From Larix kaempferi (lineage: Eukaryota; Streptophyta; Pinopsida; Pinales; Pinaceae), in the NCBI GenBank assembly GCA_027924585.1, contig BSBM01000602.1, positions 4,711,501 through 4,775,500 on the forward strand: a DNA stretch of 64,000 nucleotides, given 5' to 3'. This document shows, in pieces, positions 1 to 9,353 of the stretch. Below the pieces are notes generated by a model, which worked only from the letters and a program-made list of their open reading frames with translations, searched no databases and was not told the origin of the DNA. The translations under genes and the position numbers were made by a program. Within the stretch, counting starts at the first letter, position 1; each line of letters begins with the position of its first letter.

Positions 1-2
1 AT

Positions 3-1148
3 TATATCAGTTTCATTGATGATCACTACAGGAAGACTTGGATCTACTTCCTGAGAAACGAGAAGTTTGAGGAAGTCTTGAAGAGGTTCCAAGAGTTCAA
101 AGCTCTTGTGGAGAACCAAACAGGGAAGAAGATTCACGCACTCGGTCAGACAATGGGGGTGAGTATACCTCCAAGGAGTTTGATGAGTTTTGTAGACAGA
201 AGGGCACCAGGAGGCAGTTGACAGTTCCATATACTCCACAGCAAAATGGAGTTGTTGAAAGGAAGAACAGAGCTATAGTGGGAGCAGCTACAGCCATGCT
301 CCATGATCAGAGTCTTCCTTTCTTTCTATGGGCAGAGGCCTGTAGTACTGTTGTTTACGTACAGAACAGGAGTCCACACCGTGCATTGGGGTGTAAAACT
401 CCTGAGGAGATGTTCACCAAGAAGAGGCCTAAGATAGGCCACTTCTGTATATTTGGATGCCTTACTTATTCTCATGTCCCTTCTGAGAAGAGGACAAAGT
501 TAGATCCTACTGGAGAGAAAGGCATCTTTGTTGGTTATGATGAGACTTCAAAGGCCTTCCGTTTATACCTTCCTGCACAGAGGAAAGTTGTGGTGAGGGA
601 GGTGAGATTTGAGGAGGAACGAGCCTTCAGGAAGTCTTATGATTCAGAGATGGCGGAGCAACAAGTTGTGACTCCACAGGTGACTGCATCTTAGAGTTTA
701 GCGAGTCAGGGCACAAGGTCACAGGTCTCAGGGGTAACTGGGTCACAAGTTACAGGTTCATCATTTTCAGGTACTCAGTCTACAGGGACAGGTTCACAGG
801 TTTCACCTTCATGTGATTCAGGCTCACATGGTACAAGTTCAGGTTCACCAGGTATAGGATCTCAAGCCACAGGTACTTCTTCACGGAGACAGTTGTCAAA
901 TGAGGAGGTTCAAGAGGAGGGTCTGCCACAGGAAGCTACTTCCAAAAAACATAAGCCAAGTTGGCTTAAGGAGCTTGTGAAGGAAGCTGAGGATTTTGTG
1001 GGGCCACCCAGGAGGGAGGTCAAAGAGAGCAGGGCACCAGAGAGATTTTCCAGTTACATGGCAGTGGTGACCAGCTTGCGTGAGTCTGAGCCTACTACTT
1101 ATGAGGAGGCATCCACAACTCAGGTTTGGAGAGATGCTATGATGGAAG
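3..1148 (+). pseudogene. Copia element A, left part: integrase core and integrase-RT linker (broken)
   Basis: This is the pol polyprotein of a Ty1/copia retrotransposon, running in from the left edge. Integrase-type sequence (FIDDHYRKTWIYF) is followed by the second catalytic Asp region (an NGGEY motif) and the third catalytic site PQQNGVVERKN at about 233-274. A one-base loss near 141-146, just before the catalytic Asp, shifts the frame. An in-frame TAG follows at 692-694. After it comes a Ser/Thr/Gly/Gln-rich linker (700-880) and the pre-RT segment (WLKELVKEAEDF, then WRDAMME). The reading is cut at 1148 by element B and resumes at 7237. The protein would join retroelement cDNA to host DNA, but this copy cannot make it. 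Confidence 0.9.
1144..1148. repeat. Target site duplication of Copia B, left copy (GGAAG)
   Basis: GGAAG directly precedes the left LTR of element B. The identical five bases at 7232-7236 follow its right LTR. Five bases is the usual Copia duplication length. Removing B with one copy restores an uninterrupted reading frame of element A across the join. Confidence 0.93.
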
Positions 1149-1739
1149 TGTACTTTTTTCTACTTTAATTCAATATTATCTAGGATCTTTAACTGAAAGA
1201 ATAACAAGCACAGCAAAACACAATAGGCACAAAAGTTTTCCTCAAGGAAACCATAAAGGAGGAAACCCCGCAACTTCCTCAAAGATAGTTTCCCCACTAA
1301 TACAACATCAAGCCAAAAGTGGAAAACCCAAAATATGTCTCCTGCAGCTTCTCTCTTTTCTCCACCAGCAAACTTGTCCTCTCTCCCTTGCTATGTGAAC
1401 TTGTGTGAGTGAGGAGTGTGTCCAAATGAGAGAGCAATGCTCTCTATTTATACTTTACTTTTAACTTGACCTTTTACCTAACTAGGTCAACCTCAACTAA
1501 AACTGATTGGGCCGACTTCTCTAGAAAGAATCAATAACCCTATTACATTTGACTCTAGGGGATCTATCGCCCCAACTTACAATAGAGGTTTTACCACCAT
1601 GACTTTGCATGACCAAATGTAATAATGACATCTCCAACCAGAGGGAAAACATCTCCGTCATAGGTACAAATAAAATACAATAATAATATCAATATCAAAA
1701 TACAATTGAATATCTTCCGAAGTTACATTTACATCAACA
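1149..1739 (-). repeat. Copia B LTR, left copy (3' LTR of the - strand element)
   Basis: The repeat begins TGTAC where its partner has TGTTAG and ends ACATCAACA, keeping the TG...CA ends. It matches 6691-7231 throughout but holds about 50 extra bases near 1397-1446. On the - strand a TATAAATAG box lies near 1443-1451, consistent with an LTR promoter. Sequence just after it (1740-1748, CTCCCTCTT) is a purine tract on the - strand that would prime plus-strand synthesis. Confidence 0.93.
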
Positions 1740-2129
1740 CTCCCTCTTAACTAGGAAGGTATTCTCTCGCCACAGTCATTATCACCCTGGACACAATTCT
1801 GGACAACGTCATCATTGTTGGATCATCTTCAATGTTGGAACATCATCATCAACACTGGATCATCATCATCGCTGCTGCAGCAATCCTCATTCTGCTGATC
1901 ATTGATTAGTGACATTTCTTGACTCTATCCCTCATACGAAGTTCTACAGAGCCGGCCCTTTTTCATGTTGGATGTAGGCCTAGCCCTCATGTAGGTCTTC
2001 ATCATCTCCACAAGCAAGCCATCAAGTAGGTACAGCCCAGGGCCACACATTACATTGCCACTGCAATCACCTGCGTCTCCTACTATCGCCTCATCGTATC
2101 CAGATCATCTCATCATCACACAGAGCACA

Positions 2130-2640
2130 TCACAGATGCACATCTCATGTCCAACAGACCACCTGCGTCTCCCACGTAATGGGTACAGCCCAGGAGCACC
2201 CCAGGTGCATTACGTCTCTCAAAGGTCAACCCGCGTCTACGAGCATGGGAGGACAATCAAGAGCACCCCAGGTGCATTATGTCCCAAGGCCAACCTATGC
2301 CTACCACCGTGCGAGATCCTGCCTAGGCGCACACACAATGCCTTATGACCGGTGGACCTCTCAATGTCTCCAGTATGGGAGGACAATCGGGAGCATCCCA
2401 AATGCATTACGTCCCAAGGACCACCTACGCCTACCACCATACGAGAACCAGCCCTTACATCTACCAACATGGGAGGACAATCAGGAGCATCCCAGATGCA
2501 TTACGTCCCAAGGGCCACCTACGCCTACCACCATGCGAGAATGGCTCTATCTTCTCCAGCATGGGAGTACAACCCGGGGCACACCAAGTGCATTACGTCC
2601 CAATGGACAACCTGTGTCTTCCACCATGCGAGAACTAGTG
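2130..2640. repeat. Minisatellite in the 3' internal region of Copia B
   Basis: About five imperfect copies of a 65-130 bp unit. Each contains GGGAGGACAATC, a GCATTACGTCCCAAGG core and a CTACCACCATGCGAGA tail. The GCATTACGTC anchors lie near 2208, 2273, 2402, 2497 and 2590. Open frames here are by-products of the repeat. It lies between the RNase H remnant and the 3' LTR. Confidence 0.8.
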
Positions 2641-2959
2641 CATCTGCGTCTTCAGGTCTTATCACTCTCTCTTAGGAGGAACCTCGATCTATATAACACC
2701 AAGCTTCTCTCTGAAGTACTCGCACTTCACTCTGGCTAACAACTTGGTCAACACATCGACTATCTACTCGTCTATGGCTATATAGTGCAACTTCACTACT
2801 CCTCTCTACACCATTTCCCTGATATAGTGGTACTTGATCTCAATGTGCTTCGACTTGTCATGGAACACCGTGTTCTCAGACAACTTCACACAACTCTGGT
2901 TCTCACAGAAAATACAAGTCGCCTCTAACTGGAGATCAAATAAATCTGACAGTAACTTC

Positions 2960-3575
2960 CTAAGCCATACTGCTCACAACTAGCCGAACAAGCTGCAACA
3001 TACTCTGCTTCGGTTGTACTCGGTGCCACGCACGACTACTTCCTACTAAACCAGGAGATCATATCAGATCCCATACTAAAGCAGCATCCCGAAGTGCTCT
3101 TCCTATGTGCGGCACTGCCCACCCAATCCGAATCAACATAACCCTACAGGTTAATCCTCTAATTCGCCTCATACTTGAGCCCATAGTCAATTGTACCCTT
3201 CAGGTACCTCAATACATGCTTTGCAGCAATCAGGTGAACATGTCTCGGATCCGTCAGGAACTGGCTCAGGGTGATCACAACAAAGCATATGTTTGGTCTC
3301 GTGTTCGTCAGGTACATCAATGAACCAATCATCTAATGATACATTGTGGCATCAACTGACTCTGATGAAGCATCATACAGTAGCTTCAAGTTCGATGCCA
3401 TGGGTGTGGCCATAGCCTTGCAATCCATCATTCCGAACATCTTCAGAATCTCCACTACATACTTCCCTTGTCCAAGGAAGATTCCATCTGCACTCTGCCA
3501 CACCTCCATGCCTAAGAAATAATGCATCATACCTAGGTCCTTCATCTCGAACTCTGCAGCAAGCCTCCTCTTCAC
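2960..3575 (-). pseudogene. Copia B: RT tail and RNase H
   Basis: The translation opens with the end of the RT domain (FEMKDLGMMHYFLGMEVW, then GIFLGQGKYV). It continues through TRPNICFVV to the Copia RNase H segment with GYVDSDWVGS, a KSTSGCCF block and STTEAEYVA. These match the RNase H/Asp active-site layout of Ty1/copia pol. Stops occur, for example after ATMYH near 3333, and the frame differs from the upstream RT part because of a break at the YVDD motif. The domain would degrade RNA in RNA-DNA hybrids during reverse transcription. Confidence 0.85.
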
Positions 3576-3601
3576 AGCTGCAATGAGCTCATCCTCACCT
3601 G

Positions 3602-4425
3602 TCAGAAACAGGCATCTACATATAACAGAAGTATCACTGGACTTCCGGCTTCAACCTTGAAGTAAAGGTTGGAATCCACTTTACTCTTAGTAAAGCCTAA
3701 GCTCATCAAGAAACTGTCCATCCTGTCGTACCACGTCCTGGGTGCCTGCTTTAATCCGTACAAGGCCTTCTTCAATTTGCACACATGAGTCTGCTTGTCA
3801 TGTGTCTCAAATCCCAGTGCCTGCTCCACGTACACTTCCTCTTGTACTACAACATTCAACAATGTTGTCTTGACGTCCATCTGGTGTACCTTCCATTTCA
3901 TCACTACAGCCAATGCAAGTATAGATCTGATGGAAGTGTATCTGACTACAGGTGCAAACGTCTCCTCGTAGTCTATGCCTTCTTTCTGGGAGAATCCACG
4001 TGCCACAAATCTTGCCTTGTGTTTCTCAATGCGACCATCTGCAGCATGCTTGATCTTGTAGATCCACTTCGAAGTCACTACAGAGTTCCCTTCTGGTCTC
4101 AGAACTATCTCCCAAACATCATTATTCATAATCGACTGGTACTCCTCGATCATGGCATCCTTCCACTCTTTCTTCTCTGTTGCTTCCTCATAGTTGGAAG
4201 GTTCTTTATCAATGATATCACACAGCAGGGCTACATAATTGAAGTATGGTCTAGGTCTCTTGCTTTCTCTGTGCATCCCATCTGGAGCGCCATACTTCTC
4301 TGCATTTGTATTGCCTCTCGCACCCATGTTGGTCTCCTTTTGTGGGATTTCTTCTCACGAGGTGGATCTACATGCTCTTGTGGTTCTTCTATTTCACGGT
4401 CTTCATGATCTTCTTGAATTGTCAT
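3602..4425 (-). pseudogene. Copia B: reverse transcriptase
   Basis: Copia RT on the - strand. The linker (RRPTWVREAIQ) passes by a frameshift near 4290 into NYEEATEKKEWKDAMIEEYQ, then VWEIV, TSKWIYKIK, KARFVARGFSQ and ETFAPVVRYTSIR. Next come MDVKTTLLN (usually MDVKTAFLNG), KKALYGLKQAP and LLLYVDACF. The YVDD active site is damaged: after YVD the frame is lost and a stop follows at 3602. The 241 residues before it are continuous, so decay is modest compared with Copia A or D. Confidence 0.9.
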
Positions 4426-4429
4426 GCCT

Positions 4430-5184
4430 GAATCACCGTCACAAGTTTCTCACGCTCTTTCCTACAAGTCAATTTAGTTGCGTGATTAGAAACATTTCAT
4501 AATTTTCAAAACAAATTCTTATGCATAGGTCATGCAGTCATGCAACTATCTTAGCCAGTGCTTCAACACAACATTCATCCATATCCAGTATTCATACGAT
4601 AACTTTCTAGATGCCTTCCATCTCTACCAAAGCATTATTAAGAGCGTGGACTACTCCCAACATGTCAGCAAAGAGGTTTCATTCTAGATAAGTAACAATG
4701 GAATGTTTGTACAGTACCATAGGCCACTTACCCATTACTTGCATATTAGTAGTATTTTGTTCATTAATGCAACTTTTCTAACATGCATAATACACATCCC
4801 AACTCTAGGAACATAAATATGTACATGACTGAACAATATCATTTAAGAAATGACAATTCAAATACTTATCCTTGTTTGGTTGTTGGGTGGACTACCTCTT
4901 GATCTCTGCTTCCTTACAGGAACTACTGGAGTCTCTGACAGTGTGCTCTATTCCATCATCTGATTCTGAGGTCCTGTGCCTTATGATCGGAAATGTTGAG
5001 CAAGTGTCCTTTCTTCTATATCCTAATAAATGTTGAAATGGATGAGAGGCTTCCATAGAGCATCGATCTTTATTTCTTTTCCGGAATCCAACTCTATAGT
5101 AGCTTCTCCTACTGAATGTCATCTCTAGCTTTCACCTTATGAGGTGAAACCTTCTGAATGAACCCTTGTAACTGGTTACCTTCA
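4430..5184 (-). other. Copia B: stretch where protease and integrase should be
   Basis: Between the gag stop and the RT part a complete Copia element carries roughly 1.5 kb of protease and integrase. Here there are only about 750 bases. I find no DSG protease motif, no HHCC zinc finger and no integrase motifs in any frame. The only open frame (4892-5122, - strand) is rich in Arg and Ser and unrecognised. I read this as an internal deletion or replacement. Confidence 0.6.
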
Positions 5185-6105
5185 TTATAATACATATTCT
5201 TCATCACTTGAAGAATCTTCTCTTTCTTCTTCTCTGGTTCTTTTCCTTGCAGATTCATCATCTTTCACGGTGTGAGCATGATGTCTCTTCTTGTTTGTCT
5301 TCTTGTTGGAGCCTTTATTTCTGGGACAATCTCTGGAGTAGTGTCCCTTCTCATCGCATGCATAACATCTAATGTTGGATAGATCTCTTCTGGGTCTTCT
5401 TTGTCTATCGTAGTTCTCCCTCTTATTTTGATGGTGGTTTTCCCTCTTGTTGTGATAGTGGTGCTCCCTCTTGTTGTGATTTCTTCTAGCGTGAATTGTG
5501 AGAGCTTGATCATCATTTGCTTCCATCTTCTCTTCTCGTGCCACAAGTCAAGCTTCTTCTTGTGTACATTCTTCCCATAATCTACTGAAGGTGATCAACT
5601 TCTTCCTGACACATATCCCTTGAATGAATGAGTCCCGTGATCTTGGGAGACTATTCAAGGTGGTCATAATGATCTCTCCTTCTTCTACATTTTCTTCAAC
5701 TGCTTCAAGTTGCTCCTTGATCTGTGAGACCCTTGTGAAATAGGATTGCATGGTCTCTGAATTCAAGATCTTTATGTTCTTGAGCTGGTTTCTCAATGTC
5801 ATATTTCGATTGATGTTCTTCCCTTCGAATAGTCTTGTCAATGCATCGAACATCTCCTTGGGTGTCTTCAAGGATGACACATGTGGGATGAGATGATCCT
5901 TAATGGAGTCTGCAATAATTCTCTTGGCCTTAACCAAGTTCTTCTTGTGGATAGCCTTAGCCTCATCTCCCTCTAGTGCTGGAACCTCTTCACTAACATA
6001 TTTGTCCAAGTCATTTTCTTCAAGGACAAGGGCAATCTTATAATTCCATGCTCGGAAGTTATCAGCTCCCTCAAGCTTATCCTCAAGCTTGGTGTGGTGA
6101 GACAT
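5185..6105 (-). pseudogene. Copia B: gag with CCHC zinc knuckle
   Basis: The gag capsid protein starts at ATG 6105 (MSHHTKLEDKLEGADNF). It contains the plant Copia gag (UBN2-type) pattern: NFRAWNYKI, a KTPKEMFDALTRLFEGKN block and LRNQLKNIK. A single in-frame TGA at 5548-5550 is consistent with an Arg CGA changed by CpG decay. The same frame continues through an Arg/Asn/Lys-rich stretch with NKRE repeats to CYACDEKGHYSRDC, a complete C-X2-C-X4-H-X4-C knuckle near 5345-5386. An acidic tail ends at 5185. Apart from that one stop the gag is intact, about 306 residues. Confidence 0.88.
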
Positions 6106-6678
6106 ATTAAATGAGTACCTCAAATGGAAATAGCAAAGATTTAGGTCTTACCAATTTGAGATGCCCAACCTGGTTCTGGAGTTGTTTAGCCTAGGGTTTG
6201 TTAGAGAAACCCTAATTTTCCAAAGTTGGAATCTTGAACTTTTGATTGGACAGGAAGATGCGTCTCCTCAAGGCGAGTTCTCCAATGTACTCCTTTTTCC
6301 AAATCTGTGGACAGAATCCCAAAATAACTGACTCCCTAGTTTTCTTCCGGCAGTAGTGACGGGTCCAAAAATGAAAATTCTCGAATTTGAATTCTGCCTC
6401 CAGAGGAAAATGCGCCCTCCTAGGGCGAGTTAGAATAACCTCCTTTTCAAGTTGATCAGTGGAGGAAAGTGCCCGGAACAGGAAGCCCTAGTTTCTCTGA
6501 GTCCCAGTGACAAGGTCAAAAATCAAACTTCTCATAACTGGGTTCTGCTTCCTCCAAAAGATGCGCCCTCTTAGGTCGAGTTAGCCTAGCCTCCTTTTCT
6601 TGATGATCTATGGAGAGAAGACCTCAAACTTGGAAGCCCTAGTTTCCCACTGCTGCATAATGCCTTCTTTTCAGGTAA

Positions 6679-6690
6679 GCTTTGATACCA
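6679..6690 (-). promoter_or_regulatory. Copia B primer binding site
   Basis: The - strand reads TGGTATCAAAGC immediately inside the 5' LTR. This matches the initiator Met-tRNA 3' end used by plant Copia elements (TGGTATCAGAGC) with one difference. It fixes the element's orientation as - strand. Confidence 0.9.
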
Positions 6691-7231
6691 TGTTAGTTTT
6701 TCTACTTTAATTCAATATTATCTAGGATCTTTAACTGAAAGAATAACAAGCACAGCAAAACACAATAGACACAATAGTTTTCCTCGAGGAAACCATAAAG
6801 GAGAAAACCCCGCAACTTCCTCAAAGATAGTTTCCTCACTAATACAACATCAAGCCAAAAGTGGAAAACCCAAAATATGTCTTCTGCAGCTTCTCTCTTT
6901 TCTCCACCAGCGAACTTGTCCTCTCTCCCTTGCTCTCTATTTATACTTTACTTTTAACTTGACCTTTTACCTAACTAGGTCGGCCTCAACTAAAATTGAC
7001 TGGGCCGACTTCTCTAGGAAGACTCAATAACCCTATTACATTTGACTCTAGGGGATCTATCGCCCCGACTTACAATGGAGGTTTTACCTCAATGAGTTTG
7101 CATGACCAAATTTAATAATGTCATCTCCAACCGGAGGGAAAACATCTTCGTCAGAGGTACATATAAAATACAATAATAATATCAATATAAAATACAATTG
7201 AATATCTTCCGAAGTTACATTTACATCAACA
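6691..7231 (-). repeat. Copia B LTR, right copy (5' LTR of the - strand element)
   Basis: 541 bp from TGTTAG to CATCAACA, matching 1149-1739 apart from scattered changes and the missing 50-bp block. On the - strand a TATAAATAG box at 6937-6945 is a candidate core promoter. The boundary with GGAAG at 7232-7236 is exact. Confidence 0.93.
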
Positions 7232-7236
7232 GGAAG

Positions 7237-7849
7237 AGTACAATTGCATCATGAAGAATGATGTGTGGGAGATTGTTCCGAGACTAGAGGGGAAGTCAGT
7301 TGTGACTTCAAAGTGGCTCTATAAAATCAAGCATGTTACAGATGGCAACATCGAGAAGTACAAAGCTCGGTTTGTAGCGCGAGGTTTCTCACAGGTTGAC
7401 GGAGTTGATTATCATGAGACATTTGCGCCGGTTGCTAGATTTTCTTTGATCAGATGGATGTGAAGACCGCTTTTTTGAACATTCTTCTACAAGAGAAGGT
7501 AGATCTGGAGCAGCCACAGGGCTTTGAGATTCATGATCATGTGTGCAAGCTAAAAAAGGCCTTGTATGGTCTGAAGCAAGCCCCTTGGGCTTGGTACTCG
7601 AGGATTGATTCATATTTGCTTTGGATTGGGTTTCATAAGAGTGAGGTTGATCCCAACCTTTACTTCATTGTGGTTGGAGGTGATCCACTCATTTATTCAT
7701 CACAGGAGGAGAGCACCTGATTGAAGCATGCAAGAAAGATCTTGCTTCAGAGTTTGAGATGACTGACCTTGGGCTGATGCATTATTATTTGGGGATGGAG
7801 ATTTGGCAGGAGGATGGACATGTTTTCCTGGGGCAAGGAAAATATGCTA
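7237..7849 (+). pseudogene. Copia element A, right part: reverse transcriptase remnant
   Basis: Continuation of element A beyond the nested insertion. It reads NDVWEIVPRLEGKSVVTSKW, YKARFVARGFSQ and ETFAPVARFS. A deletion of roughly 75 bases then joins FSLI to MDVKTAFLN near 7450 and shifts the frame. KKALYGLKQAP and DPNLYF follow. A second deletion near 7695 removes the YVDD active-site segment. The frame resumes at MTDLGLMHYYLGMEIWQ and ends abruptly after GQGKYATE at about 7849, where it meets the opposite-strand element C. The enzyme is dead: its catalytic motif is gone. Confidence 0.9.
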
Positions 7850-8655
7850 CAGAATGTACACTTATGGTTGCTGCAGAATGTACACTTATTATCACTTATG
7901 TGGAATGCAGTCTTAGCATTCTTTCCCATGGCACACCTTTTGCATGTACTGCGATGGTCTTAACCGAAAGAAGGCAAACCGGTCACTATCTCCTTGAGCA
8001 CTTTGAGTTCTCCATGATGCAAATGTGCCATACGTCTATGCCATAACTCACCACCATGACTACTATTATTGCTCACCAATGTGCTAGCAGATTCGAATTG
8101 GAGTATGTACAACTTGTTTCTCCTAACTCCAATTACCTTCACCGCATTGAAACTGTATCCCTTGGGATGGATGTAGACTTTCCTATCCCAGAAAGTTACC
8201 TCAAACCCTTTGTCCTCCAAGACAGAAACTGAAATTAGATTCTTCTGCAACCCTGGTACATATAGTACGTCTTTCACCAGTAATGCCTTCCTGGAATCCC
8301 TCTGAAACTTCACAATCCCTATGCGTGTTGGACTGTACTTGGAGTTGTCCCCAAGCTCGATGTAGAAGTTAGAGCTATGCTCCTTTAGACTAGTGAAATA
8401 GTCTCGTACTCCAGTCACGTAACACGAAGCACCACTGTCAATATACCACACACCGGTGGTCATTGAGCTAGTAAGACATGCAACAAGTAAGAACTCATCT
8501 CCCCTAGCATTGGTGGACGCCCCATCCAACTGGTCCTCTGTCTTCAACCTGGTAGACAACGACAACAAAATCTTCTGCAATCCCTGCAAAACTTGTAACC
8601 CAGTCTTACAGAAAAACTTCCATAACTCAACCATTATTCGCCAAATTTGTCCCAC
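7850..8655 (-). pseudogene. Copia element C: protease and integrase zinc-finger region
   Basis: An open frame of about 230 codons (8655 to 7960) contains the aspartic protease motif in VWYIDSGASCYVTG near 8400-8450, then VLYVPGLQKNLISV and the pre-integrase block LWHRRMAHLHHGELKVLKE. A frameshift near 7970 leads to CKRCAMGKNAKTAF, completing an HHCC zinc finger. The match stops near 7880 in a duplicated 15-base segment (AGAATGTACACTTAT at 7850 and 7875). Only about 40 bases separate the start of this frame from the LTR, so most of gag is missing. RT and the second LTR are also absent. The gag loss is an internal deletion; the rest is truncation. Confidence 0.85.
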
Positions 8656-8680
8656 CAGATTCCTCCTTAGAGCGAAACCA

Positions 8681-8692
8681 GCTATGATTCCA
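8681..8692 (-). promoter_or_regulatory. Copia C primer binding site (degenerate)
   Basis: The - strand reads TGGAATCATAGC next to the LTR boundary, two changes from the Met-tRNA type primer site TGGTATCAGAGC. Its position supports the LTR call at 8693. Confidence 0.65.
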
Positions 8693-9353
8693 TGTTAAAT
8701 TTTATACCCTTATACAGCTCTTGATTAGCAACAACTATTAATGTGTTCTTCAGTTAACTACTGAACATTAATTACTGAAAATACAATTGTATAAGAAACT
8801 ATAAATGCACAGCAAAACAACAAAAATGCAACCACACAAAATAGACACAAGGATTTACCCTGGAAACCTCAACTGGGAGAAAACCAGCAAATGTTTGTCT
8901 TCTTCTTTTTGCAAAATTATATTACAACAGCACTACAATAGTCCTCTGGATAAATCCTCCGGATCTGGACCAAAACACATAGGAAGATACTCCAAATCCT
9001 TTCTGCAAACTGGATAGACAAACCCTAGATCCACCCTGGATCCAATAGACAACAAAGAAGTATCTCTTCCTTGAAAAAGGCTGTAATCTCAACTGAGATC
9101 TAGGCTGCTCACTCAAAATGTGTCTCACACAACTCTCCTTAGACTCTTTTATAACATTCACTTTATGTCAATACCATGGGCAATACCATGGGGCACCCAG
9201 TACCATGGGCCCTCCAATACCATGGGCAAATTGACCTTTTACATAAAGTATTATAAAAGTCACTTTTACAAAGAGAGATACAAATTGAGGATACTTCCAC
9301 GCACAAGAAACAAGCCAACGTAGAAGCACCTATCCTCACTACAAACTTCAACA
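8693..9353 (-). repeat. Copia C 5' LTR (single remaining LTR)
   Basis: About 661 bp from TGTTAAATTT to AACTTCAACA (TG...CA ends), adjoining the primer site. On the - strand a TATAAAAG box lies near 9146-9153. The stretch 8800-8890 resembles the matching part of the Copia B LTR (GCACAGCAAAACA, ACACAAG, GGAAACC), so C and B are related but distinct families. No partner LTR is present. The right boundary rests only on the CA end. Confidence 0.72.
9171..9230. repeat. Short CCATGG-centred tandem repeat inside the Copia C LTR
   Basis: Four spaced copies of a TACCATGGG-type unit (each with the palindrome CCATGG) lie within about 60 bases, upstream of the putative TATA box on the - strand. Confidence 0.6.

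Larger units (their letters stand above)
1149..7231 (-). mobile_element. Copia element B: nested LTR retrotransposon, protease/integrase region missing
   Basis: A 6.08-kb element on the - strand inserted into pol of element A. It has two LTRs (1149-1739 and 6691-7231), a primer binding site beside the right LTR, a purine tract beside the left LTR and a GGAAG target duplication. Gene order on the - strand is gag (6105 to 5185), a non-coding stretch (5184-4430), RT (4425-3602) and RNase H (3575-2960), then a minisatellite (2640-2130). The protease and integrase that should lie between gag and RT are not recognisable, so this copy was probably moved by enzymes of a relative. By eye the LTRs differ by a few percent plus one indel of about 50 bp, so the insertion is not recent. 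Confidence 0.93.

Noticed and set aside
2055-2739. Overlapping open frames of 97-186 codons
   Set aside because: They arise from the minisatellite in Copia B and run in several frames at once without conserved motifs.
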